This document shows, in pieces, positions 1 through 11,578 of a DNA stretch of 64,000 nt; within the stretch, counting starts at the first letter, position 1; each line of letters opens with the position of its first letter. The stretch lies in the NCBI RefSeq assembly GCF_014898815.1, contig NW_026515406.1, positions 1,674,001 through 1,738,000 on the forward strand, in the 5' to 3' direction. Origin of the DNA: Panonychus citri (taxonomy: Eukaryota; Arthropoda; Arachnida; Trombidiformes; Tetranychidae). The notes beneath the pieces were generated by a model that saw only the letters and a list, made by a program, of their open reading frames with translations, ran no database searches and had not been told where the DNA came from. A program made the position numbers and the translations under genes.

Positions 1-764
1 GGCATTGTTGTTGAGGTAATATCACCAATAGAAGTTGTTGATTTATTCAATGGCGATGTTGTTGTTGATGATGATGATTTAAATTCACTCTCAATTAAAG
101 GTTGATTTCCATTAACAGTCTCACAATGGGAATCACAATTAACAGAATTAGACAATGGTGAACCTTTAGAATTTAAATTAAACAATTGACTAGAATTAAT
201 AAAAGAATCAAGATGATGAGTAGATGATAAAGATGAGGATAAATCAAGTTTACCTTTTGAAGGTAAGGATTGAATTGAATGATCGGTTGATGGTAATTGT
301 TGATGTCGCTGTTGTTGTTGTGGTTGTTGTGGTTGCTGTTGATTATCAGTCGGTATTAACTGTTGTTGATTTAGTTGATTGTTGTTTAGGTGGTCACAAT
401 TATTGGCCTTGTGCACTCTAAACCAAAATTTACTTTCACTTAAATCACCTGAGTGTGTTGGTGGTGATGAATATTTTTTCACTCGAACTGCTTTATTGAA
501 GGAAACCTTTTTGTTGGAGGTTGATGTTGTTGTTGATGTTGATCCACCGCCTTCCGAATCACAATTAGAACCATCAGATCTATCAGACCGAGCTGAGCTG
601 ATTAGTTGATTGTTATTATTACGATTATAATTGTTACTCTTTAATTGTACGCTTGGTGTTGGTGAAAATGGTGACAATCGAGTTGCTGATCGTTGAGAAG
701 ATTTTAATTTTTCCTCGTCACTTTTACTATTACTATTAATTGTTTCTAGTAAACTACCAGGCAT
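1..764 (-). CDS. N-terminal part of an unrecognised Ser/Asn/Gln-rich protein (partial, continues past left edge)
   Basis: Reading the minus strand from the ATG at 764-762, the frame stays open for 254 codons to the window edge, so only the N-terminus is present. It begins MPGSLLETIN and is largely low complexity: Ser/Asn/Thr stretches, then a Gln-rich block encoded by CAA/CAG repeats at about 290-370. One island looks conserved and charged, at residues 85-120, containing KKVSFNKAVRVKKY followed by SESKFWFRVHK. KVSF (residues 86-89) fits the RVxF docking consensus of protein phosphatase 1; that is a short motif and only suggestive. No catalytic domain is visible in the part present and I do not recognise the family. 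The ATG was chosen as the first in the open frame; upstream sequence is the CAATTAA-rich non-coding tract. I judge it real because it stays open without stops in AT-rich DNA and has a non-repetitive basic island. A splice site inside this part cannot be excluded. Confidence 0.6.
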   Translation of the reverse strand, partial: MPGSLLETINSNSKSDEEKLKSSQRSATRLSPFSPTPSVQLKSNNYNRNNNNQLISSARSDRSDGSNCDSEGGGSTSTTTSTSNKKVSFNKAVRVKKYSSPPTHSGDLSESKFWFRVHKANNCDHLNNNQLNQQQLIPTDNQQQPQQPQQQQRHQQLPSTDHSIQSLPSKGKLDLSSSLSSTHHLDSFINSSQLFNLNSKGSPLSNSVNCDSHCETVNGNQPLIESEFKSSSSTTTSPLNKSTTSIGDITSTTM

Positions 765-3700
765 AATTTACTGATTAAACTAATTAATGATCATTGGTTT
801 AATTCGTCAATGGGTTTAATTGTTGTTCGTTACATTTAAATTGTGATCTTCAAGATGATTTTTGAGTTACTTGAGAAAAAGTTTTCCAATTTTGGATCTG
901 TAAGATTTTTGTTCAAAAATGAGACAATTAAGTTAATTGTTGGTAGAAATTAATTTTGCAAAATTTAATTGTATCAACCATTGGTCTAAAAAATGATTTA
1001 CTTCAACGTCAATTTATTAATTTGATTGTTTTATCATTTTTTTGTTTCTCCAATTTAATCTAGTTTTTTAGTTCCTATTAAATTGTTACCTCAAAATCAC
1101 AATCAACTTGGCATTTAATCAATAATTTGCATATACAAAGTTGCCAATTAATCATGACAATTAATTTAAGTGAAACAATTAACATTATATAAGCCAAAGT
1201 TTTATTGAAATTTAATTTCCGACTATTGAAAAATCAAATTGTCGGAAGTTGATGAAAAACAATATAACAATTTTGTTAAATTGTTGTTAATGATTGGCAT
1301 GCAAATGAATAATTTAATTGACAATCAAGTTTTAATGGTGAGAAGATGATGACACAATCATCAGCAATTAATAAGATTCAAATGATTTGAGGATAATCTT
1401 AATCAAGGAAGCAAATTAATGATCAATGAGTGATGATGAATGATGAACCTTGATTAAATTAACCTACGCTTACAATCAATTGAAAACATGTTTTCATAAA
1501 CCTACACAAACACTCACACACACACTAATCACAATTAACTACACAATTAAAGGAAGGCAATTAAATTAAATTTACCTTTTTCATCGCAACAATTAAGAGA
1601 AAAAAGCAAATTATCAGAAAACTTTTTTTTTCCATTCACAAGATTCACTTTCCATCTCATAGATACACATTATTGTTATGATTAATATTTTAACAATTAA
1701 CAAATTCAGTTTCACCTTAACCTGATTGTTAAATTGTTCAAACACCTTCAACAATTTAGCTGATGAAAAAGCAAAACCTACACCATAAGTTAATCGTCAT
1801 CAATATCAAGCAAACAACAACAACACAACAATTAACATCATCTTCATAATCAGAATCAACAATTTAAAATAACAATTAACTAACTACAACTATTAACTAC
1901 AGATGCCATAGTTAACTTGTCCATAGTTAAATATTTTTCATCTGATTAATATTAAAAAAAAAAGTTAATTGCGTGACAACAATTTAAATATTTTCGTAGT
2001 AATTAAAATATCTCGTGAGCAATTAACGCACAAACTACAAAAACAGAAACAATTACAATCTGCTCAACAATTAATTTTAATTTAGTTTCATAGACTTTAA
2101 TTGTTATTAAATCTTTTACCTTTTAGAATCATCTGAAAATCCTTGATTCAATTTCTGTGTCTATTTAAATTGTTATCAGTATTTAGATTATGAGTTTACT
2201 AATTGTTAACAATTCGTTAATCAATCAATCAACAGCAACGATTTGAAACAGATGATTGTTAAAGTTAATTGTTGATTCAATTGTCTCATGTTCATTCAAT
2301 TGTAAACTTTACTTTTTCGCAAGATGATTAAACTAATTGTTAATCAATGGTAAGTATTTATATAAAGATACAATAAATATCAATATATAATTAACAACAA
2401 TTTAGTTTCAACACCAATCAACTGTAAATTGTTGGCGGGATAATTAACACTTTCACCAGAATAAAAAAAAATTAACTTAATTGTTATACAATAGAAATTA
2501 ATTGTAAATTCAAATTGTCATCTTAATTATTATGGTTAATGGTTTTACGAGTTAATTATCTAGGTGATAATCAAAAACACGTATTGACAATCAAATTGAA
2601 GAACCAAAAATAAGGTTTATCCAAGAATCAATTTTGATTGTGATCAGTTAATTGCCTTTTATTTTTGTTTATTCCCGGCAACAATTACCACAAATTGTTG
2701 ATAATCAAACACACAAAAATTATCAGCTCAAAAGATCAAGTTAATTGTTAACAATTTAATCCTGAAAATACAAAAAACAATCCAATGAAAAACAATAACA
2801 ATTAACTGATTTAGTTTCAATTTACCTGACAAAAGATGATTAATAAATTGTGATAACCTTGATCATAATCAATTGATTGTGATTTTTTCTCCATCTTTTA
2901 AACTTTGAACAATTAACTTGACCCGTTGATTATTAATCAATAGGAAGATTAATTAATTGTGTAAAAAGAAAAAGTTTTAATTGTTCTCATTGTAAGTTAA
3001 TCATTTACTAATTAAAATCTATGTTAATTAATCACGAATTAATAAATAACAGAGATTCAATTTGGTTTCCCCTTTAATCACAATCATTTTTAATTGTTGA
3101 AGTTGATAAATAATTAATTAAATCTCTCTGACCCTTAATCACGATTGTTAATTATTTTACTAAATTAAATCATCTTTGGCCATAGGGTTAAACAATTGAA
3201 TCTACATTTTAATTAACTAATTCATAGTTAATATTTTTAATTAAAAAATATGATTTGTAAAAATTTGTTTAATTACTCACATCGCCGGGCAATTGATTTA
3301 ATCAATTAAATACTTAGTAAATTGCTACAATTAAGCTAATCAATATTGATCATCATGACCAAAGTTAATTTAAATCAGTTGAATAACCTTAAATTTGTTG
3401 ATTGTTGACAACTGACAATTAACCAACTCGATGGTCTTAATAAGCATTATGATCCTAATTAGCTAATTGAATAGTTAAATCGTGTCTTGATTGTGCAAGA
3501 AATCAGTTAATTGTTAATCAACCCTTAAGGCGATTAAACTTAATCCATTATTAATTGTTACTAAATGAACAAGAATAAAAAGAAATACAATTAATAATCC
3601 ACCCGCAACAATTAATTAATTCCTTCCTACATTAGCATCTTTTAATTAACAATCAATCTAAATGATCATCACAATTAACCAAAATTGTAAAGTTAATCAA

Positions 3701-6700
3701 AGTGAATCAGTCTAAACATGATTTTCACCTCAATCAGTTTCTCAATTGTATTATTATTGAACAACTAAATCAAGGAAATCTAAGAAAGTTAATTAGTGGA
3801 TTAGAATAGCAATTCCTAGGTTAATTGTGGGTTGATTGATTAACAAATTAATCCACAATTAAGTCAATCTCATTGAAATGAACAAAAAAAAACAAGGTTT
3901 CCAATGAAAAGGAAATCAATGTTTTCCTTTGCACAATTTGATCACAATCAAAGCCCACAATCAAATTTGATCATGATGATTAAGGAGAGAGAGGAAATTA
4001 AGACAGTTAAGATGAGAAGGAGGATGATAATGATGATAAATTGAAGACAAGTCCATAGACAAAAAGCCTTGGAAATTAAATCGCAAAAAAAACGCCATCT
4101 TAAAGGTTACAAATCTAATTTTTTTTCGTTAATCATCTCGTAGGTTGATTAACAATTAAACTACACAGTTACAAGGCAAGAAAAAAATTAAGGTCAAATT
4201 GTAATTATAATTAGCAGCTAATCATCATTACAATCATCGTAATCATAATTACAATCATTGTCAATTGTATTCAACAAGTTGGTTAATTTTAAAACTGGAA
4301 AACCTTGAAAAAGGAGTTGAAAAAAATTAAGATGATGATTAAATTTGATTGTAATTGTTTAGTTGTTGATAGTGTTAGGAAATACTAAACTACTTGACAT
4401 TAATTGTCCACAATTTACGGAAATTGTGTCTATGATCACAAACAATTAACATGTAAATTGAATCACTTTTCCCAACAATTAGAACCTTGAAATTGTTTGA
4501 AACTGATTATTTACCAAAGAGGTTAACTTGATTATCTAATAACATTGAATTTATTGATGATCATCATCATGATGATAACTTGATTGTTGTTAGTTAATTG
4601 TTTTTGAAACTTTGTTATTATGATAGTTAGTTAACAATGGTTTCAGGTTTAATTTTGTTTTCATCATAATTAACTTGGTAATTTATTACTAAATAAATTG
4701 TAATCATTTCGTTGATAATAATATTTTGATTCTTTGTTTTTTTCTCAACTTCTAGATTGAAAAGTTAATTGTTGTTACGATTAAATTGTAATCAACATTA
4801 TGATGGTGATTTTTTTTATTAAATTTGATTCAATAACTTTGTAAAAAACAATTTAAATTGCTGAAAGTTGATTAACCCTTCAACAAATAGTAACAACAAT
4901 TTACTAAACTTGATCGTGATTAAATCCTATGTTGATATTAGCACAAGAAAATTAAGACTCCGTGATCATTGAACTAATCACGAATTAGTTAAGTAAATTA
5001 CAATTGAAATCAATCATGTGATTTATTGATTGTGAGTGTTAATTGTTTCAAAATAGTTTTCACTTTCTTTCAACATTTACTGATTGTTAGGTTAATTTAG
5101 GTTATTAGGATGTCACATTAAATTGTTACCAATATTTAACCGGTAGGATGATGAGTTAATTGTGGAGGCGATTTGTTTAATTGTTGTTGAACTTTATGAA
5201 AATTATCGTGTAACAATTTAGTGTCACCAAGATAATTAATTTAATAGCTAATACAATCAAGATATGAATTATAAAATCCATCTAAGGTTTTAATCAACAA
5301 TCAACCTCCACAATTAAAACATCCTACAAATTGTCACCTCTCATCTTAACCTACTTATCGTATATGTAAATCAACACAACAATCAACTAATTAATTAGTC
5401 AAATTTGATTCAAAATAAAGGTCATCAAGCAAAATTAGGTAATAGATATGAAAACAGTTTAATTGATTGTCTAAAATTAACTTTAATTGTCCAATAAATT
5501 GTCCAAAGTTATATTCAGATAAGTTTAACAATTTAGTTATTTATTGTTTCTAACAATCAAAGTTGATTGAAATTAATTAAATTTTCAATTTAAGTTTATT
5601 TTTAATTGTGTCATAATCGTAAATCGTGATTAACTTGTTACCCATTAATTTAATTGATTAACCATGAATGATGATCATGTTGATTGTTGATGAAATCCTG
5701 CTAATCAAAAATCATAAAGATAAAAAAGTTAAATTGTTGTTTGAGTTAATTTAATTGTCTCTCTATTTCTTGATTATGATGATCAACTGACAACCATGAT
5801 GAGCAATTTAAATTATGGTTTGAAAAAATCAAGTTAAAAATAAATTATTTGGGTTAATTGTTAGACAACTGTGAATTTTACTAATCATAACAATTTGTAA
5901 ATCCAGTTACGATTAACCTAATATACTTTAAATTGTGATGGGGAAAAATGTTACAATTGTCTAATGATTAGACTTTGGGAAATTAATTTCTCATTAAATT
6001 ACAATTAACTTTCATCTGAGGAAATTAATTGAGCAACAATTAAGATGGCAAGGTCATCATCATTAGAATAGTAAGTTAATCATTGACAATTAACACAATA
6101 AATTGTGGTAATTGTTGCTTTCAATGAACAGGAAGAGGTGAATTCATTTAAATCACAATTAACACTTTCTAATCATGTAAACATAATTGTCTAACTATGA
6201 TGATAGTAAAAAAAAAGTTTGCTTAAAGTTAATTAACTTGATTGTCAACGGTTAAATCTTTTGATTACTAACAATTAAATTTGTATGGATTAGACAGACA
6301 TGAATATCATTTAAATTGTCACCATAACAATTGAGTTAATCATGACGATAATTTGATAAAGTTGATTACTTTTTTATCCTTAATTGTTGGTTATCATTAA
6401 ACTAAAGTTTAATGATTCATATTTATTTATATTGAAGATTCATAAATAATTGCTAATGATTAACATGATTGTTAATCATGAGACTCAAAAATAACAATTA
6501 TTATTATTAGAATCAAGAAATTTTTTTATATTTTATTGCTAATCATCGTCATAATAACCAACAATTAACTTAATCATCATGGTGACACAATTTATTTTTT
6601 TGCAACCACAAATTTAATCAACTAATCATGATTACAATCAAAAAAGTGCAAACCAAATCAGATCATTTTTCCCAACCTATTGGGATGATTAATAAATTGT

Positions 6701-9609
6701 CATTGATTAGTTTGGATTATTTTTTTTTCTCGAGCTACAATTTGTGATATAGTTGAACAATTAACTTGGTGGTGGTGATGAAATTAGATCATCATCATCT
6801 CACAATCAAATCAATAACTGAATTAATAAACAATCAACCATTCAGTTAATTGGAAAATACCATTTTCAATATGAGTTGATTAACTTTCACTTTAAATTGA
6901 TTGTTGACTGTTGATTGATTCAAAGATGATAAGTTAATTGTTAGTAATCAAATAATCTCAGAGATTTACAATCCCAATTGCGTTGATTGTTGAACTGTTT
7001 TTAATTTAATCAGAAAAATCAAATTTCAAGGTTAACCAACTATTAACCATTTTCAGAGTTTCAATGAATTACAACAATTTAATTGCAATTGAAAATTGAA
7101 ATTTAATTTCTTTTAATGTTGATCATCATGATAAACTTGATGTTTCCGATTGTCTTATAACAATTTAAAAAGGTTCAATTGTAATAATCAATTCAATCAA
7201 TTGACAAGCTCAAATAATCAACCATTTATAAAACCAGTTTAGTAATAAGAACTGGTTAACAATTAACTTTCACTCATTCACAATCAATGTTAATCATTTT
7301 CTTAACCCTTCATATGATTTACATAGAGATTCACACAATCAATCACAATTTAACTAAATAGTTAACCATTTTTTATGATAATTAACAATCAATTTCACCT
7401 TAATTTTGATCCTTTTTAATTTAATTGTTGGTAAGTTACACTAACCAAACGACCTTACCAATCAATTGATCAACTTAATTTTGATTGTCTAAAAGATGAT
7501 TAATTTTTATATAACCAATTGATTGATTGTTGAACAATTTCATGCTTCTCTAATCCTAAATTTAATTTAGTTGTTGATTGTAGTTTTTCATGTAATAATA
7601 AATTGTTTATAACAATAATATTTAATATCAAATCTAAGGTAATTGTGATGATGATTAAATTGTTTGGTTAAAAAACAAAGTTCTGACTCTTGATTGTTGT
7701 AGTTAACTAATAGTAAAACAAATCTCATGAACAATTTAAGGTAAACAATTAACTATATTTACTTAATTCTCATGTTGATTAACTCCTTATACGTTGAGGT
7801 TATATTTTATTTGTAATTTGTTAATTGTCACACTTACAATCAACAACAATCAATAACTCAGTATGTCAATTGTTTATCACCATCAATGTAACTTAATATT
7901 AAATTAACAATCAAGAACCTTGATCATCACAATTGGAATTTTTTTTTCTTCATATTATATGTTAATGGACAAACAAACAATTAACTGATGATATTATTAA
8001 TTGTTATTGTAACAATTGCCATGTTGTGATAAGAATCAAATTTAATTGTTTCAATTTGATGAGAAAATTTTTTCTCATCATTACTTTAAATTGAATTGTA
8101 ACATAATTTAATCTAATAGGTTTGTGATTAACAATTAAAGTGTTTGATGAGATAATCATTATTGTGAGATTTTAATTAAATTACCAGGAAAATTGGTTAA
8201 TTGTTGTTGTACCAACGATTAAACTTGTAATTCAATGTCGTCAATATGACAATTAATTAGTAATTTCAAGTAAAATTAATGATGATCATGAGAAATCAAG
8301 AGTTAATTGAGTTACAAACTATCAATACAATTAAACTATTAAACATGTTAATCAGACTGAATCAACTAATCATATTCATCCTAATAGTTTAATTTTAATA
8401 ACGATTAACTTTCCAACAATCAAATTAAATTGTAACCAGAAGATTAAGTTAACTCAATTGAAGGTTATCGATTCTTAATAAAGTAAATGATCAAATTAAC
8501 AAATTGTAAAGCTAATTGATTGGCTATACAGTATTAGATGGTGAATTAAATTAGATATGAATGATTGATTAACTTGATTAACAATTAAAAGTAAACGATG
8601 AGCTTACAAATCAAATGAACCAAGAAAACAGAAACAGTAACAGCAACGACAATTAGTTAACTATGGTAATTAATTACCAGTAAATTGTTGGTTTTTTTTT
8701 TAATATTTAAAACCTTCAATCCATCAATAATTAGAAACACTAGTCTTAATCATCAACCTAATCGGCTTAACAATTAAATTTAATTAAGAAAAGGGAAAAA
8801 ATCAATTTCTTACCTTCAATGAATTGTGAACAAAAAATGAAAGTCAAACTTTTCCTTGTTGATTAACTTTCACTTTTCACAATTAAGTTAATTGTTTCCA
8901 ATGTAATCAGATGAAAAATTGATGATATTAAATCAATCCGACATGTGAATTAACAAGCTTTGATGACAAAGTACAAATAATTGAAACAATTAACAATCAA
9001 CAATTGGTAAATAATAAAAAAAATGTTCAAATAATTTGAGAGGTAACAATTTCGTGTTTAAAACAATCAAGGACAATTAACCAATCAACTAATACACATT
9101 TATATTGATTTATATCAAAACATAGTGGACACAGTTACACACAATTGAAAAGTTAATCAACAATTAACCAAGATGATTATTAAAGTTGATTAAATCAACA
9201 CAAGGTAACATTTGAAAATGAATAAGTTTTTACCTTAAACAACTTTAAGCAACTCACTCACTAAATCACGTGTTTATCATCTTAATCATCATCCTCATCT
9301 AATCATATTATCATCATCACCAACATCATCAATAATATAACCACAATAGACCAAGAACAAAAAAATCAAGCAAAACTATCAACAACAATCAGTTAATTGT
9401 CAACATAAACCAATGGAAATTATTTTTCTCTCCAAGAAAAAGTAAACATAATCATAGATTTGAATAAATTTCTCTCGCTAGGAATTAAATTGTTTCCCCA
9501 TTAATCCAGTTTTCCAGGTAATTAACAAGTCGATTCATCAACTGATCATAATCTCCAAATTCTAATTAATTGATTTAATTAGTAACAATTAAAAAAAGAA
9601 ATTAACTAA
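765..9609. other. Long non-coding tract, TTAATTG/CAATTAA-saturated
   Basis: About 8.8 kb with no ORF I would defend. The words CAATTAA, TTAATTG, ACAATTAAC and TTGATTGT recur roughly every 50-100 bases by eye, in both orientations and without a fixed period, so this is not a tandem satellite. Several minus-strand donor-like sites (for example GAAG|GTAAGAAA near 8810 and AAG|GTAAAAAC near 9230) could belong to non-coding first exons of the minus-strand gene at 1-764, but none can be confirmed. It may be that gene's 5' region or a first intron. Confidence 0.6.
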
Positions 9610-9643
9610 TTCGTCTATTTATGTTTTCTCTTCCCTTACAGAG

Positions 9644-9665
9644 CGTAGCCTAGTATTGCGCTACG
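9644..9665. repeat. 3'-terminal hairpin of LINE copy A
   Basis: Perfect 6-bp inverted repeat CGTAGC/GCTACG around a 10-base loop, about 35 bases inside the element's 3' end. Some LINEs use a 3' stem-loop for recognition by their reverse transcriptase; the role here is inferred from position only. Confidence 0.55.
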
Positions 9666-10006
9666 TTTTTTTAGATTTTTACATGTTGATGGGATTAGAT
9701 TTTATGAATTTTTTGGGGTCTAGTTATTAGGGTGGGTATGATTTCAGGTACAAATCTAAGATGATTTAGGTATATTATTTACAATTTAAAGGTAAGAAAT
9801 CTATGATATTTTGGGTACGTTATTTACAATTCGAGTTTACTTTCTTAGAAAGTCCATATAAAATTCATCTTATTATTGAATCTATGATGAAAATCCATTG
9901 ACTTTCATGGAAATTCACTTACTTTCCGAGAAAACTCATCTACTTTCTTAGAAAAAAGTTCTTATTTTCTACTGATTCTTTATAAATTCAAGTAAAAAAC
10001 ATATAA

Positions 10007-10407
10007 TTATACTTTTCTTTTGTCAGAAATTTTTAGAAGAATTTGTTTCGCTTCTAAGAGAAGTTCATCTGCGCCTTTGTGTCTCTTTATCAGAATATCC
10101 TTGATGTTTTCTTTTGGATTCATTTCCATTAGGTTATCCCTTTGTACATCTAGTTTTTCACAATTGAAAATAATTTGAAATGAATCAACTTTCTGATGTC
10201 CACATAAGCATTTTTGATTCTCTATCAGGTAGTCATATGATCCTATTATCATCTTTATCTGTGAGTTCGTCACAGTTCAGCAGCTAATGGGGTGTTCATA
10301 TTACTTTCCTGAATGAATATTGCATCTAAGTTACTCAGTCCATTGATCAGTTCCATTGTTTTTGTAATTTCTTTTCTGCAATCGTGACTTTTAAAAAGTA
10401 GCTTCAT
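10007..10407 (-). pseudogene. Collapsed LINE ORF2 (endonuclease start joined to C-terminus)
   Basis: ORF2 starts at the ATG 10407-10405, overlapping the end of ORF1, and runs MKLLFKSHDCRKE to a TGA at 10272-10270. It includes LDAIFIQES, which resembles the first conserved block of AP-type endonucleases (D-x-I-x-I/L-Q-E). Directly after, in another frame, residues with CLCGHQKVDSFQIIFNC (down to the stop at 10007) look like the Cys/His segment near the C-terminus of LINE ORF2. Everything between, including the reverse transcriptase, is missing, and the junction (about 10265-10300) shifts frame. The same junction is present in copy B. Family assignment rests on these two short blocks and the neighbouring ORF1. 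Confidence 0.65.
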
Positions 10408-11440
10408 TCTTATCCCAATCAGTAATTGATTGAATTTTTTTGATTGCTTGATTATAAGATGCACACTCTTCAGATTTAGGTCGATGCGCGGTTTGGTCGA
10501 AGCCATTTTCCTTGCAAAGTAAACAACATTTCTCAACTCGATCTTGGTTAACACATTTATCTCCACCATGTCTTTCATGACACTTGGTACATATTGGGGT
10601 CTCCTCACAGTATCGTCTTGTGTGGTTGCCAATCTTGAAACAAGCTGAACAATATTTTACATAATAATTATCTCTAAAGTTAGTGCCAGTACAGCCCATG
10701 AAGACTTTTCCTCTTTCCTCGATTCTGGTTCGACTGTTTTTATCCATTCGTACAATTACTTTGGTGAGATGCATTCCCCTTTTTGTTTTAAAGTCATAAC
10801 TCGACACAAATGAGACTTCACTTTCCTCGGCCAGGTTATTTCTCTTCTTGAAAGTTTCAGCATTCTCGAACTCCTCTTTTGGTACAACTATTTGGATTTG
10901 CGGTAGTAGTTTATTCACACTGTTGATGGTTACCACTTGATCAATCTGAAGATTTTTGGCCATAGTTAAAACTTTTTCCTTGAGGTTCATCATGTCCGAA
11001 GTAATTATCATTCCATGTCTTATTTGTTTGATTTCTTTCAGTTGGATGTTTAGGTCTTTTTTCAGTTCCTTTATTAGAATCTGACATGTACCTTCCTTAT
11101 CCTCATTCTCTTTTACTTTTACAATCACTTGATTATCTTTGGGTTTACTTTTGGCCTTCTCAGCAAACGTCGATGGTTTTGACTTGATGCTGTCAATCTT
11201 TCCCAGTATGATATTCATCTTATTGTTGAGATCAGCTTCATGATTTTGCTTCTTCTCAATGATATCATTCAGTTGTTTAAGCTTCTCTTCAATCTTGTTA
11301 CCGACCTTTTTCTTTGCTGTGATCGATAGATTCGCGAAGATCAATTCCTTCAGCGAGGCGATGATATTTGAATCTCCCGATTCCACGTGGTTGTTAGAAT
11401 CATCAGAGTGATGTTCAATTGCTGAATCACTTTGGCACAT
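10391..11440 (-). CDS. LINE ORF1, gag-like nucleic-acid-binding protein with zinc knuckles
   Basis: 349 codons from the ATG at 11440. The first third is Lys/Glu-rich and predicted coiled coil by composition (residues ~30-90), the middle is a mixed alpha/beta RNA-binding-like region, and residues ~265-330 carry three Cys/His clusters: CSACFKIGNH..C, CTKCHERHGGDKC and CLLCKENGF..H..C. This arrangement is typical of ORF1 proteins of Jockey/R1/I-clade LINEs, which coat the element RNA and act as chaperones. The frame is intact, unlike ORF2, so this copy is fairly young or was selected until recently. The stop lies about a dozen bases past the ORF2 ATG, an overlap usual for these elements. No host function should be inferred. 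Confidence 0.8.
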   Translation of the reverse strand: MCQSDSAIEHHSDDSNNHVESGDSNIIASLKELIFANLSITAKKKVGNKIEEKLKQLNDIIEKKQNHEADLNNKMNIILGKIDSIKSKPSTFAEKAKSKPKDNQVIVKVKENEDKEGTCQILIKELKKDLNIQLKEIKQIRHGMIITSDMMNLKEKVLTMAKNLQIDQVVTINSVNKLLPQIQIVVPKEEFENAETFKKRNNLAEESEVSFVSSYDFKTKRGMHLTKVIVRMDKNSRTRIEERGKVFMGCTGTNFRDNYYVKYCSACFKIGNHTRRYCEETPICTKCHERHGGDKCVNQDRVEKCCLLCKENGFDQTAHRPKSEECASYNQAIKKIQSITDWDKNEATF

Positions 11441-11578
11441 TTTGATGGTAAGTAATATATCGGCGTAATCACCGTTTCTTACTTAACAAGTTGGAATAAA
11501 AATTTAATAAGGAAGAAAGATAATTAATTCGTTAATTTTGATTAATTAGATAGAAAACAAAAGAAAACGGGGAAATTT

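Larger units (their letters stand above)
9610..11578 (-). mobile_element. Non-LTR retrotransposon (LINE), internally deleted, copy A
   Basis: Minus-strand element carrying a gag-like ORF1 with zinc knuckles (10391-11440), the first codons of an endonuclease-type ORF2 and then, after an internal deletion, the last ~90 codons of ORF2 (10007-10273). The 3' UTR occupies roughly 9610-10006 and ends with a small perfect hairpin (9644-9665). Its 3' 795 bases (9610-10404) recur at 11579-12356 in the same orientation. ORF1 with three Cys/His knuckles overlapping an ORF2 start is the organisation of the Jockey/I/R1 type LINEs; reverse transcriptase and most of the endonuclease are absent, so the copy cannot move alone. 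No long poly(A) tail or clear target-site duplication is seen. The 5' limit is set by where copy B begins and could be tens of bases off. Confidence 0.8.

Noticed and set aside
10270..10632. 120-codon minus-strand ORF as a gene of its own
   Set aside because: Only its last ~45 codons from the ATG at 10407 are the ORF2 start; the upstream part is the shadow of ORF1.
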